Source of the DNA: Methanofollis sp. UBA420
GTDB taxonomy: Archaea > Halobacteriota > Methanomicrobia > Methanomicrobiales > Methanofollaceae
DNA: 64,000 nucleotides
Assembly (NCBI RefSeq): GCF_002498315.1
Contig: NZ_DAGX01000007.1
Span: forward strand, 186,001 to 250,000
Direction of reading: 5' to 3'
In this document: in pieces, positions 41,934-50,943 of the stretch
Layout: every line of letters starts with the position of its first letter
Position numbering within the stretch: position 1 is the first letter of the stretch
Position numbers and translations under genes: made by a program
The notes under the pieces: model-generated
What the model saw: only the letters and a program-made list of their open reading frames with translations
What the model was told of the DNA's origin: nothing
Databases searched by the model: none

Positions 41934-44351
41934 CTACTGGTACTCGGGCGGCTGGACCTTCTCGGGCAGGCCGCCTTTGAAGAAGCCGCGGATCCTCTGG
42001 TAGTAATCGACGAGGCGCTCGTTCATCGTCGGGTGCACCTTCTTCGCCGCCGTCTCCAGGTGCTTTTTCGTGACGGTGCCGGTCTTCTCCCGCATCGCAA
42101 ACATCCCGGCCTCGCGGCAGAGCGACTCCAGGTCAGAGCCCACGTACCCGTCGGTCGTCCCGGCAATCGCGTCGATAAGGGCGGTCCTGCCCGGGTCTTC
42201 GAGGGTGATCCGCCTGAGCGCGAGGAGGTCGACGATCATCCGCCGCCGTGCTCCCGCACCGAGTGGGTCGCCCTGGCCCTTCTGTGCCTTCGCGGCCGCG
42301 TCCCTGAAGGTGTCGATGCCGATTGGGGCCCCTGACGTGAACGACGCGAGGATGTCCTCGATCCCGGCGCCGTCGAGTCCCTCGGTCGCCGCCACCGCTT
42401 CGTTCATGGCCGAGCCTTCGATCGGCATGGTGCGGGTGTGGATGTCCATGATCTTGGCCCGACTCTTCCGGTCGGGCGCCCCGATATAGACGAGGCGGTC
42501 GAAGCGGCCGGGCCGCAGGAGGGCCGGGTCCACGATGTCCGGCCTGTTCGTCGCTCCCATCACGACGACGTCGCCCCGGCCTGTCAGGCCGTCCATCTCG
42601 GTGAGGATCTGGTTCAGGACGCTCTCGACCACATGCGTCTCGGCGCCGCCGCCCCGTGCCGGGGCAAGGGCGTCGAGTTCGTCGAAGAAGATGATCGACG
42701 GCGCCACCTGCCGGGCCTTCTTGAAGATCTCCCGCACGGCGCGTTCTGACTCGCCGACCCACTTCGAGAGAAGCTGCGGGCCCCGCACCGGGATGAAGTT
42801 CGCTCCCGACTCCGAGGCGACGGCTCTCGCGATGAGGGTCTTCCCCGTCCCAGGCGGGCCGTACAGCAGGACGCCCCGCGGCGGCTGGATGCCGAGGTCG
42901 TCGAAACGCTCCCTGCTCGTGAGCGGGTACTCGACGGCCTCGCGTACCTCTTCTTTCTCCGACTCCAGGCCGCCGACGTCGTTCCAGGTGATGTGCGGGA
43001 CTTCGAGGAGCACCTCGCGCATGGCGCTCGGGGAGACGTCGCGCAGCGCCTCCCTGAAGTCAGAGGCTGTCACCTCCATCTTTTCCAGGATCTCCGGCGG
43101 GATCTCCTCTTCTTCGAGGTCGATCTCGGGCATGTACCGCCTGAGCGCCCTGATCGCACCTTCCCGTGCGAGCGCCGCAAGGTCGGCCCCCACGAAACCG
43201 TGGGTCTGCCTGGCGAGGTCGGTGATGGAGACGTCGTCGGCGAGAGGCATGCCGCGGGTATGGATCCTGAAGATCTCTGTCCGGTCATGCTCGTTCGGCC
43301 CGCCGATCTCGATCTCCCTGTCGAAGCGTCCCGGCCGCCGCAGGGCCGGGTCGATGGCGTCGAGCCTGTTCGTGGCGCCGATGACGACGACCTGTCCCCT
43401 CTCTTCGAGGCCGTCCATCATGGTGAGCAACTGGGCGACGACCCTCCTCTCCACCTCTCCGGTGACGTCCTCCCTCTTCGGGGCGATGGAGTCGAGTTCG
43501 TCGATGAAGATGATCGACGGGGCGTTCTGCCGTGCGTCCTCGAAGACCTCGCGCAGGCGCTGCTCGGACTCGCCATAGTACTTCGAGATCACTTCCGGCC
43601 CCGCGATGGAGATGAAGTGCGCCCCCGACTCCGAGGCGACGGCCTTGGCGATGAGAGTCTTCCCCGTCCCCGGCGGGCCGTACAGGAGCACGCCCTTCGG
43701 CGGGTCGATCCCGAGTTTCCTGAAGAGTTCGGGGTGGCGCATCGGAAGCTCGATCGTCTCCCGCACCCGCTGGAGTTCGTCCTTGAGGCCGCCGATGTCC
43801 TCGTACGAGATCCTTCTTACGCCGTCGAAACCCGCGACCGGTTTCTCCGAGAACTCGACCTTCGTGTTCTTGGTGATGATGATCGCTTCCTCGGGCTCGA
43901 CGGTCACCGCCTTGAACGCGACGATCTGCGGCTGCATGAAGGGCAGCCCGGCCTGGATCGGGACGGTGTCGTTCTTGATCACCGGGAAGTCGATGAGGTG
44001 GTTGACCACGCTCTGGAAGTTGATCGGGACCTGCCGCGGCATGTCCTCGGGAGGCGCGAGGACGACCCTCTGCGCCTCGATCTCCTGCTCTGCCTTTCGC
44101 ACAAGGATGCGGTCGCCGACCGCAATCCCGGCGTTCTCCCTGGTGAACTTGTCGACCCTGATCTTCCCCTGCTGCCAGTCGGAGACCATTGCCCGCCAGA
44201 CCTTGGCGACGGTCCGGCGTTTGCCGATGATCTCGACGAGGTCGCCGGGCGAGAGCCTCATCTGGAGCATGGTGTCGGGATCCAGGCGCGCCTTCCCCCC
44301 GCCCTGGTCCTCAGGATATGCCCTGTCCACTTTAAGGTACATTTCCGGCAT
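41934..44351 (-). CDS. cdc48: CDC48/VCP-family AAA+ ATPase
   Basis: The 805-residue unfoldase has an N-terminal double-psi barrel and two AAA+ domains, the standard archaeal p97/VAT plan. Walker A motifs GPPGTGKTLIAKAV and GPPGTGKTLIARAV lie near residues 226 and 497. Walker B FIDELDSIAPKRED and FFDELDALAPARGG, and RPGRFDREIEIG and RPGRFDRLVYIG finger regions follow. It extracts and unfolds proteins for the proteasome. It diverges from larC across 44 nt. Confidence 0.95.
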   Translation of the reverse strand: MPEMYLKVDRAYPEDQGGGKARLDPDTMLQMRLSPGDLVEIIGKRRTVAKVWRAMVSDWQQGKIRVDKFTRENAGIAVGDRILVRKAEQEIEAQRVVLAPPEDMPRQVPINFQSVVNHLIDFPVIKNDTVPIQAGLPFMQPQIVAFKAVTVEPEEAIIITKNTKVEFSEKPVAGFDGVRRISYEDIGGLKDELQRVRETIELPMRHPELFRKLGIDPPKGVLLYGPPGTGKTLIAKAVASESGAHFISIAGPEVISKYYGESEQRLREVFEDARQNAPSIIFIDELDSIAPKREDVTGEVERRVVAQLLTMMDGLEERGQVVVIGATNRLDAIDPALRRPGRFDREIEIGGPNEHDRTEIFRIHTRGMPLADDVSITDLARQTHGFVGADLAALAREGAIRALRRYMPEIDLEEEEIPPEILEKMEVTASDFREALRDVSPSAMREVLLEVPHITWNDVGGLESEKEEVREAVEYPLTSRERFDDLGIQPPRGVLLYGPPGTGKTLIARAVASESGANFIPVRGPQLLSKWVGESERAVREIFKKARQVAPSIIFFDELDALAPARGGGAETHVVESVLNQILTEMDGLTGRGDVVVMGATNRPDIVDPALLRPGRFDRLVYIGAPDRKSRAKIMDIHTRTMPIEGSAMNEAVAATEGLDGAGIEDILASFTSGAPIGIDTFRDAAAKAQKGQGDPLGAGARRRMIVDLLALRRITLEDPGRTALIDAIAGTTDGYVGSDLESLCREAGMFAMREKTGTVTKKHLETAAKKVHPTMNERLVDYYQRIRGFFKGGLPEKVQPPEYQ

Positions 44352-44395
44352 TCGTTACAATCATATACGCCCGGATTTATAAGTACTGCTTCAGT

Positions 44396-45577
44396 ATGCG
44401 GATTCTCCTTCTCGATCCTTTTCACGGCGCAGCCGGCGACATGACTATCGGGGCCCTCTTAGACCTCGGCGCAGACGAGGCGCAGGTGAGGGCGGCGATG
44501 GCCTCGGTGGTGGCCGACCCTGCCTTTTCCCGGGTGGAGCGGTGCGGCATCGGTGCGGTCAGGGTCGTCACCCATGCAGGCCCGGCCCACCGGGACCTTG
44601 CCGGGGTTATTGCGCGGGTGGAGACGGCCGATGCTCCGCCCGCGGCGATCGAACGGGCGAAACGGGTCTTCGGCCGGATCGCCGCTGCCGAGGAGAGCGT
44701 CCACGGGCATGCGCCGCACTTCCACGAGGTCGGGGCCGACGACGCGATCGCCGACGTGATCGGGGCGTGCACGGCCCTGGAAACCCTCGGCGTCGACGGC
44801 GTCGCCGTTCTCCCGGTCGCCCTGGGTGCGGGTACGGTGGTGGCGGCCCACGGCACGATGCCGGTGCCGGCCCCGGCGACCCTTGCGGTTCTCAGGGCCT
44901 CGGCCCTGACGGCGACGGTGGGAGGCGGCGAGGGCGAACTCTGCACGCCGACGGGTGCCGCACTCCTGGCCGAGTTCGCGACCCTCCGGCCCGATCAGAT
45001 CGGGGCGGCACAGGTCGCCGCCGTCGGCTACGGCGCCGGCAGCCGCGACCCCGCGGGGACGCCGAATGTGCTGCGGGCTGTGCTCCTGGAGCGTGAGGGA
45101 GTCTCCGGCGCCGACGAGGTGGATATCCTGGAGACGAATGTGGACGATGTCACCGGCGAGGTGCTCGGCCACTGCATGGACCTCCTCTTTGCGGCCGGGG
45201 CAAGGGACGTCTCCGTCGTGCCGGCGGTGATGAAGAAGGGGCGGGCCGGCCACCTGGTGCGGGTCGTCTGCCGCCCCGCGGATGCGGCCCCCCTCACCCT
45301 GATCCTGGCGAGGGAACTCGGCACCCTCGGGGTGCGGTGCATCCCCTCGGTCCACCGGAGCGTGCTGGAGAGACGGCTGATGCAGGTGACGGCCGCGGTG
45401 GCAGGCGAGAGGCACGAGGTGACGGTGAAGGTCGGGTATATCGGCGACGTCGTCTCCTCGGTGAAGGCGGAGTCCGACGAGGTGCGGGCGATTGCCTCTG
45501 CGGCAGGCGTGCCCGTGCGGACGGTGGCCCGGATCGTCGAGGACGCCGCATGGAAGGACCTGGAGGAGAGGGAATGA
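44396..45577 (+). CDS. larC: LarC-family nickel insertion protein (DUF111)
   Basis: The 393-residue protein starts MRILLLDPFHGAAGDMTIGA, the signature LarC opening, and has HFHEVGADDAIADVIGACTA (about residues 106-125) and the C-terminal ETNVDDVTGEVLGHCMDLLF. LarC inserts nickel into the pincer cofactor of lactate racemase using CTP; homologues are widespread in methanogens where no LarA is known. LarB, LarE and LarA are not in the window. The stop overlaps the radB ATG (ATGA). Confidence 0.92.
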   Translation: MRILLLDPFHGAAGDMTIGALLDLGADEAQVRAAMASVVADPAFSRVERCGIGAVRVVTHAGPAHRDLAGVIARVETADAPPAAIERAKRVFGRIAAAEESVHGHAPHFHEVGADDAIADVIGACTALETLGVDGVAVLPVALGAGTVVAAHGTMPVPAPATLAVLRASALTATVGGGEGELCTPTGAALLAEFATLRPDQIGAAQVAAVGYGAGSRDPAGTPNVLRAVLLEREGVSGADEVDILETNVDDVTGEVLGHCMDLLFAAGARDVSVVPAVMKKGRAGHLVRVVCRPADAAPLTLILARELGTLGVRCIPSVHRSVLERRLMQVTAAVAGERHEVTVKVGYIGDVVSSVKAESDEVRAIASAAGVPVRTVARIVEDAAWKDLEERE

Positions 45578-46242
45578 AGTTGTCCAGACTGAGCACGGGT
45601 TCCGAGCCCCTTGACACCCTCCTCGGCGGCGGCCTGGAGAGGCGGACGATCACGCAGATCTACGGCGAGCCCGGCTGCGGCAAGAGCACGATATCCGTCA
45701 TGACGGCGGTCTCCTGCCTGAAGGGCGGCGAGTCTGTCATCTACATCGACACCGAGGGCTTCTCGGCCGAACGCTTCGAGCAGATTGCGGGCGAGGAGGC
45801 GACGGCCCTTGCCGACCGCCTGTACCTCTACGAACCCGTCGACTTCGTGCAGGAGGGCATCATGGTAAACGAGTGCGAGGCCCTCCTCAGGTCGAAGAAC
45901 GTCGGCCTCATCGTGATGGACTCGGCGACGGCCCTGTACCGCTCCGAACTCGGGACGACGAAGGACGCCCTCCGCGTCCTCTCCCAGCACATGGTCCGCC
46001 TCCTCGGCTATGCGAAGAAGTACGAGGTGCCGGTGCTGATCACGAACCAGGTGTACATGGACGTGGACACCGACGCCTTCTTCGGCCTCGGGGGCACGGC
46101 CCTCGGCCACATTTCCAAGGCGATCCTGCGGATCGAGAAGAGGGAGAGCAAGAGGCGGGTCGTCCTCGAAAAGCACCGCTCCCGCCCGACCGATATCTCG
46201 TTCGATTATGTTATTGTGAATGAGGGGATCAGGCGGGTATAG
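45574..46242 (+). CDS. radB: DNA repair and recombination protein RadB
   Basis: From ATG 45574 (MKLSRLSTGSEPLDTLLGGG) the product has 222 residues. RadB is a short archaeal RadA paralogue lacking the N-terminal HhH domain. Walker A is GEPGCGKST (about residues 30-38), Walker B LIVMDSATALYR (about 113), and VLITNQVYMDVDT follows. It probably modulates RadA-driven homologous recombination. Translation is coupled to larC by a 4-nt overlap, with no functional link known. Confidence 0.94.
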   Translation: MKLSRLSTGSEPLDTLLGGGLERRTITQIYGEPGCGKSTISVMTAVSCLKGGESVIYIDTEGFSAERFEQIAGEEATALADRLYLYEPVDFVQEGIMVNECEALLRSKNVGLIVMDSATALYRSELGTTKDALRVLSQHMVRLLGYAKKYEVPVLITNQVYMDVDTDAFFGLGGTALGHISKAILRIEKRESKRRVVLEKHRSRPTDISFDYVIVNEGIRRV

Positions 46243-46276
46243 TCTTTTTTTGGGTCGTGTGAGATGAGGTGAGGGA

Positions 46277-46683
46277 CTATCCTTCTTCGTCCCTGACCAT
46301 CGCCTCTATCGCCTCATCCCGCGGGCCGAGTTTGGTCTGGATGATGTCCCGGAGAATCGTCGGTTTACCCTGAAAACCACTGTGGTGGTTTTCAAAGAAC
46401 CGCTTGAAACTTCGTTTCATGGGCGATTCACCGAATAATAGGAATGAATGCTGATGTCCCGGAGGCCGGAAATCTTTCGCCACTCGATCTCCGAATGGCG
46501 GGCAGTGACATCGGTGGGGATATGTTTCACCGCCTCGCCGATGGTGATGAACCTGAGCACAACGGCGTCAAGGCACATCGGATCGTCCGCAAAATCTTCA
46601 AATGATCTATCTCCCACATAGGAGCGGATGACAGCGATTGCGTCCCTGATATCCTCCAGATAGAGCAGTCCGTCCCCGGGCAT
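46277..46683 (-). pseudogene. HepT-like (HEPN/DUF86) toxin gene interrupted by a 62-bp palindromic insertion
   Basis: From ATG 46683 the frame encodes DGLLYLEDIRDAIAVIRSYV and then KISGLRDISIHSYYSVN with the R-x-H-x-Y core of HepT. It hits TGA at 46417. The expected C-terminal helix, PTILRDIIQTKLGPRDEAIE, continues in another frame at 46277-46363. Removing 46364-46425 (62 nt) would restore one frame of about 115 residues, the normal HepT length. The insert contains two hairpins. The upstream MNT gene looks intact. Confidence 0.75.
46364..46425. repeat. 62-bp palindromic insertion in the hepT-like gene
   Basis: The insert has two inverted repeats on the minus strand: TGAAAC-GAA-GTTTCA and GAAAACCAC-CACA-GTGGTTTTC. 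The flanks GTGAAT and GGTAAACC could be remnants of a target duplication. Size and structure resemble a REP or miniature element. No second copy was noticed in this window. Confidence 0.6.
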
Positions 46684-46960
46684 AGACGACCTCGCCGAGG
46701 ACGACGTTCCGGATCCCGGGCTTGAGGGTATCGGCAATGACAAGGTCTGTCCGCCGCCCCAGGAGGTCCTCTAGATAGAACGTGAGGTCCATGAAGTGGT
46801 CGAATGTCTCCTCCCCCTCCCGGAACTCCACCAGGATGTCGATGTCGCTTGCAGGGGTGTCCTCCTCCCGTGCGACAGACCCGAAGACCCCGATGCGTGC
46901 CACGCCGTAGCGTTCCCGGATGGTGCGGAGGTTCTGCCGGATCTGCGTGAGGGGTTTCAT
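46607..46960 (-). CDS. MNT-type nucleotidyltransferase (antitoxin of the HepT pair)
   Basis: ATG 46960 (MKPLTQIRQNLRTIRERYGV) is chosen over ATG 46981. The motif IGVFGSVAREEDTPASDIDI (about residues 22-41), with VEFREG, and the tail RRTDLVIADTLKPGIRNVVL are classic MNT. MntA antitoxins of this type AMPylate HepT. The protein runs about 25 residues past the usual EVVYA end and overlaps the hepT start by 77 nt, an odd extended C-terminus. With hepT broken, it is an antitoxin without an intact adjacent toxin. Confidence 0.85.
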   Translation of the reverse strand: MKPLTQIRQNLRTIRERYGVARIGVFGSVAREEDTPASDIDILVEFREGEETFDHFMDLTFYLEDLLGRRTDLVIADTLKPGIRNVVLGEVVYARGRTALSGGYQGRNRCHPLLCGR

Positions 46961-46984
46961 CGCTAATTTCGGATGGTGCATCCT

Positions 46985-47608
46985 CCAATTTATAGTGTGC
47001 GATGGGTTCGGTCGTCACCTATGAGAACCCCGTCGGCCCGAAAAATCGCAGCTCTTTTTTCCCCGTTGATCCGATGCACCCCTTTCACCCCTTTTCGACC
47101 TCTTTCGACCGGCGTTGAAAATGAGTCTGGGCGCATCCGGGCCGCATATTTTAATTTTGCCGCCTCTCCGCCGATTTGAAAAATCGTTTTCACCAGGCGG
47201 AGGATCACACTCACCCACACCTCCATCACCCTCGCGGTCGCCTGCACCCTGTGCTCTTTCCACCTGGTGAAAAGAGGTACGTATGTACATATAGTGATCA
47301 TTAGATCTCTCCGTAATTCCTGATCCGCCGTCACCACGCTCCCCCCCCTGTTTTCGACAGGCGGTGAAAATCTGTCGAAAACAGTCGAAAATGATGAAAA
47401 ATCCGGATCGGCACCCCCCTCCTTCTTCATGAGAGATCCCCCATAGATCGTAAGGATGAGCTTTGTCCTCCATGCCAGCGCTGCGACACAGGAGTTTTAC
47501 AGGGCCGAATTTGTTTTGTTTCAAAAATTAACAAATATACTTCTATTTTTAATTATGGACACTCTGATCTTTTCGTTACCTTAAAGGATGTACACGTAAA
47601 GCCAGATT
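46985..47608. other. Gene-poor stretch upstream of the Mrr/zinc-finger gene
   Basis: About 620 nt without a gene I can support. A minus-strand open frame of 146 codons (46990-47430) has no recognisable motif and unusual composition. The stretch holds repeated TTTCGAC / GTCGAAAA words (for example near 47090-47110 and 47350-47400). It turns AT-rich after about 47510, where the promoter of the downstream gene probably lies. Confidence 0.5.
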
Positions 47609-47620
47609 GTGCGAATGACT

Positions 47621-49261
47621 ATGCCAAAGTTTTGTCCTGAATGCGGAACGCCACTAACGAACACCAATGCAAAATTTTGCCCTGAATGTGGCACCAGATT
47701 AACACAAGAGGCATCAGCCCCCACTACTGCCAAAACCCAAACCCTTCCTCACTCTGATGACGATTGGTCGGATCCTATCGATTGGTCGGAGGAAGAATAC
47801 ACGGAAGAGGACAGGTCACCTTCTGCGAATGTCTACGAGCTTGGAACAAAACTGGAAGAAATTGTCGACTCGATTTATCAGGCCGAGGGCTACAAGACTG
47901 AAAGACGGGTCAGAATGCCTGGACAGGGGGGTTATACAAACGAAATCGATGTCATTGCCAGAAGAGGAAAAAAGCAGGTTGCCATCGAATGTAAGAATTT
48001 TACATCCGCAGTCGGCATAAAAGAAGTTCGGGACTTTTCCAAGAAACTTGATGACCTCGGCGAGGGCTGGCAGGGAGTTTTTGTCGCCTTCAACGACTTA
48101 ACCATCGACGCTCAAAATTTTGCGGAGAGCAGGAATATTGAGATCTTCAGTCACGAAGACATCAAGGAAAAGTGGTTTGCTGTCTCTGCCGGCAGGGTCA
48201 GTCGGAGAGGAGAAAAACTGAATTTAAAATTCGCTCTATCCATAATATCAGACTATCTCACTGTAACGACACTACCGCTAAAGAACAATAATCTGATTGA
48301 GGTGAGCGATGCTACGCTCACCTTCCATCCATATATAAAAATTCCCTACAGTTTCAAAGCCCAGGTCTACGATCCCACCAAGAAACTCCACAAGTTTTCC
48401 GATGACGGCATCGTCGTGATCGATCTTCTGGACGGCAAGGTGCTCAACAGGCAGGCAGAGAAGGGAGGCTCGATTTTTAACTCGCTGAGTACCTCGAAGC
48501 AGAGCACTGATAACGCTCAAACACTCCAGACATTCAATGAAGTATTGAATAATTCCCCCTCACCTGAATATTCCATTACGATCGGTTCGGATTATCAGAT
48601 CACCGAACTGAAACCCGAAATCACCAAGCGGACGGTCGAAAGAGCTGCCATAGAATATATCACGGCGAAGAATACGAGCGATATAACGTACACTCCTTCA
48701 AAGGGGGATACCATTCTGGATAGCAAACGCCGGAAGTTCATCCCGAGAAGAGGCGATGTAAAACTCTTCAAAAGTGAAATGGTTTCCGTTCCCAAATGGG
48801 CCGTTCATTTCAACGCATTCGGCACGATTTATACGAAAGAAGTGTTTGCCCACTCTGGAACAGTCCTTGAAAACACCATTCGCTATTGCCCTCAGCATTT
48901 CAAGTTCGGTGTCATTAACATCAAGAAAGAGGCCGTCGCCGTTTGTGAGGTGTGCGGAAAAGCCTGTTGTAGTGAGCACATTACACAATGCCCCGTCTGC
49001 GGGAAATGGGTCTGTAACGAACATGCTTCGACCTGCAGTTCCTGCGGCAAGACATTCTGTAAAGAGCACGCCAGTACGATCTGTTCGGTATGCAATATGC
49101 CGCTCTGCTCTGACTGCGAGGTTGAGTGCCCGATCTGCAACAGAACATACGGGTCAGATCATACCCAGATCTGCGACAGGTGTGGGACAGCGGCCTGCTC
49201 GCAGTGTATTACTACATCAGGATTATTTCGAAAGACGAGGGTCTGTAAGAATTGTCAATAA
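47621..49261 (+). CDS. Zinc-ribbon / Mrr-type endonuclease / Cys-rich zinc-finger protein
   Basis: ATG 47621 is taken as start (upstream GTG 47609 and ATG 47615 possible), giving 546 residues. Two zinc ribbons open the protein (FCPECGTPL, FCPECGTRL). A PD-(D/E)xK nuclease domain of the Mrr type follows, with the active-site series EIDVIARRGKKQVAIECKNF (about residues 107-126). After a long middle region, the last 120 residues hold a dense array of CxxC/H motifs (VCEVCGKACCSEH, QCPVCGKWVCNEH and similar). Mrr-type nucleases cleave modified DNA. The gene is AT-richer than the core, suggesting transfer. Confidence 0.85.
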   Translation: MPKFCPECGTPLTNTNAKFCPECGTRLTQEASAPTTAKTQTLPHSDDDWSDPIDWSEEEYTEEDRSPSANVYELGTKLEEIVDSIYQAEGYKTERRVRMPGQGGYTNEIDVIARRGKKQVAIECKNFTSAVGIKEVRDFSKKLDDLGEGWQGVFVAFNDLTIDAQNFAESRNIEIFSHEDIKEKWFAVSAGRVSRRGEKLNLKFALSIISDYLTVTTLPLKNNNLIEVSDATLTFHPYIKIPYSFKAQVYDPTKKLHKFSDDGIVVIDLLDGKVLNRQAEKGGSIFNSLSTSKQSTDNAQTLQTFNEVLNNSPSPEYSITIGSDYQITELKPEITKRTVERAAIEYITAKNTSDITYTPSKGDTILDSKRRKFIPRRGDVKLFKSEMVSVPKWAVHFNAFGTIYTKEVFAHSGTVLENTIRYCPQHFKFGVINIKKEAVAVCEVCGKACCSEHITQCPVCGKWVCNEHASTCSSCGKTFCKEHASTICSVCNMPLCSDCEVECPICNRTYGSDHTQICDRCGTAACSQCITTSGLFRKTRVCKNCQ

Positions 49262-49556
49262 TTTTTTAAACACGAATTGATGCCAAAGGTAGGGAGGGAT
49301 ACTCACCCAAGAATATCCGTCTAAAAATCCATTGTGTTTTTCTGTCTCCCTCTTGAGATCCTCCTGATGCACTTGGGCTCATTTCATAAGTTTGCGAGGG
49401 TAGATTGACCGAAGTATAATGATTTCTACAAAATCTATGTAAGGTACATCTAGAGCAATAAATTCGGGAAATATGGTTTAAATCTATGTTGGGTCGTCTC
49501 TTAGAGTCCTTTGGCAGGGGATTGTGCTGGAAAAGCCACTTCAGATATGAGGTGGT
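49262..49556. other. AT-rich intergenic region
   Basis: No gene, repeat or stable hairpin that I can support is seen between the Mrr/zinc-finger gene and the 47-residue Cys-rich gene. Base composition is clearly lower in GC than the housekeeping parts of the window. Confidence 0.5.
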
Positions 49557-49700
49557 TTACCGCGTTTCAAGTTTCTCCAACACATCCCCAATATCAGTTG
49601 TATAAGCCAGGAGCAAGATGGCACATTTCTTGTCTACCGATTCCCACCACTCGCACTCTTTTTTGAGGCATTCGGATTTTAGTAACGGGCAGATTCCCAT
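49557..49700 (-). CDS. Cys-rich microprotein (47 residues)
   Basis: This small minus-strand gene begins at ATG 49700 (or GTG 49709) and ends with TAA at 49557. The product starts MGICPLLKSECLKKECEWWE, continues with a further Cys in DKKCAILLLA and ends LEKLETR. The spaced CP-x5-C-x4-C-x(n)-C pattern is a common layout for tiny metal-binding proteins. A TATA-like AATATACTTATT lies about 30 nt before the GTG/ATG, which would suit a leaderless transcript. Codon sense is convincing despite the length. Confidence 0.6.
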   Translation of the reverse strand: MGICPLLKSECLKKECEWWESVDKKCAILLLAYTTDIGDVLEKLETR

Positions 49701-49709
49701 AAATGCCAC

Positions 49710-50047
49710 ACTATCTGATTGAAGTGCCCGAATAAGTATATTGTGCGTTGAGGTGGGGATCAGGGAGATTTGAAAGAGAATCTGGTGTGAACTCGCCAGA
49801 AGTCACTGATTCATGGAGATCAGGTTTTCGTTTAAATTTTGTTTAACCAGAAATGTCCGGCCCATTTAATCTTTAAAATCGTGAAGCCGTGTTTGAAAAA
49901 GATTTTATCTTAAAAATAGGTCTTTTTTCATACACAATTTTCTGCGGCACTCTTTAATGTCTATATTTCACGAATCCCATATCAAAATACTTATCCTTCA
50001 GAATGTCGCACGTTTCTGTGTCTTTTTAGATAACGAGGCCTTTTAAA
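49710..50047. other. AT-rich intergenic region upstream of the lipoprotein gene
   Basis: About 340 nt without a supported gene. AT-rich stretches near 49880-49980 (for example GATTTTATCTTAAAAATAGG) probably include the promoter of the lipoprotein gene starting at 50048. The left edge would hold the promoter of the minus-strand Cys-rich microprotein. Confidence 0.45.
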
Positions 50048-50905
50048 ATGGATATGAAAATACATTCATTGGTTCTGGTATTTGTTTCTCTCATCGCGGT
50101 TGTTTTAACGGGAGGATGCACCGATTCATCTCTCAGCGAAGGTGATACGCACCTGCAAATACTCGATGTTGGTGCTGAAAATCAAAGCATCTCTTCCATT
50201 GATACGTACATGACCGTCAAGAACACCGGATCTATCACGGCACATAACATTGTCGTTGCTGTGATAACTCTGCCCGAATCTGATGTCTCTTCTGCGCTGG
50301 AGAGTACTGAGATTTTAAAGACTGTGGCGCTGAATGACTCTCAGAATGAGGATTTAATGCTGGACCGGGATTTTGTCGATGCGTTAGGGCCTGGAGAAAC
50401 CGTTAAGATTCGTCTTTCTGTGAATCCCGATGATCTCTCTGATGGGTGGGACGTTTTGAGGGTTGCTTTTGCGGATAACGCCGAAGTCGTGTACTCCGAA
50501 CCAGAACCATCTTCGTCTCTAGGAGTTCAACCGGGTAATACGCCGTCTACAACGACATCCACCACGCCGTCTACAACGACACCCCCCGCTACTTCCGCAC
50601 CTTTGCAGGAACCTGCGTACGCGATAGGGGATGTGATATCTTATGAGCAGGATTCAAACGTTGCAGAGGTAATTCTGGACTATGACGCTCACAATGATGC
50701 GTATAAAACGGATGTGATCTTCAAATGGGACGAATATGATACCGGTGAATATGGGTGGTATCCGCACAGTGCACCGGCTGGTACGTGGGGGTATCGCTTA
50801 GAAAGCAACGATTCGAGTTGGACTGATCGTACGTGTATGGAAAAATCCTATCCCTATGTTCTCGGACATGCCGATCAGATCGCTCTCAGAGAGGACTATG
50901 ATTGA
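50048..50905 (+). CDS. Lipoprotein with CARDB-like domain
   Basis: The 285-residue product has a signal segment with lipobox (VVLTGGC, Cys near residue 24). A beta-sandwich-like region follows (YMTVKNTGSITAHNIVVAVI, about residues 55-74, with GPGETVKIRLSV), typical of CARDB/FxLYD-type archaeal surface domains. A Thr/Pro/Ser linker (NTPSTTTSTTPSTTTPPATS) then joins a C-terminal aromatic-rich domain. The function is unknown. AT-rich codon use matches the surrounding island. Confidence 0.75.
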   Translation: MDMKIHSLVLVFVSLIAVVLTGGCTDSSLSEGDTHLQILDVGAENQSISSIDTYMTVKNTGSITAHNIVVAVITLPESDVSSALESTEILKTVALNDSQNEDLMLDRDFVDALGPGETVKIRLSVNPDDLSDGWDVLRVAFADNAEVVYSEPEPSSSLGVQPGNTPSTTTSTTPSTTTPPATSAPLQEPAYAIGDVISYEQDSNVAEVILDYDAHNDAYKTDVIFKWDEYDTGEYGWYPHSAPAGTWGYRLESNDSSWTDRTCMEKSYPYVLGHADQIALREDYD

Positions 50906-50943
50906 CGCCATGGCTTTGTAGAATCCCTCACCATTTTTGGTTA

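Noticed and set aside
46990..47430. A minus-strand frame of 146 codons upstream of the Mrr/zinc-finger gene
   Set aside because: There is no motif, unusual composition, and it overlaps repeated TCGAAAA words and another equally long frame. I could not support it as a gene.
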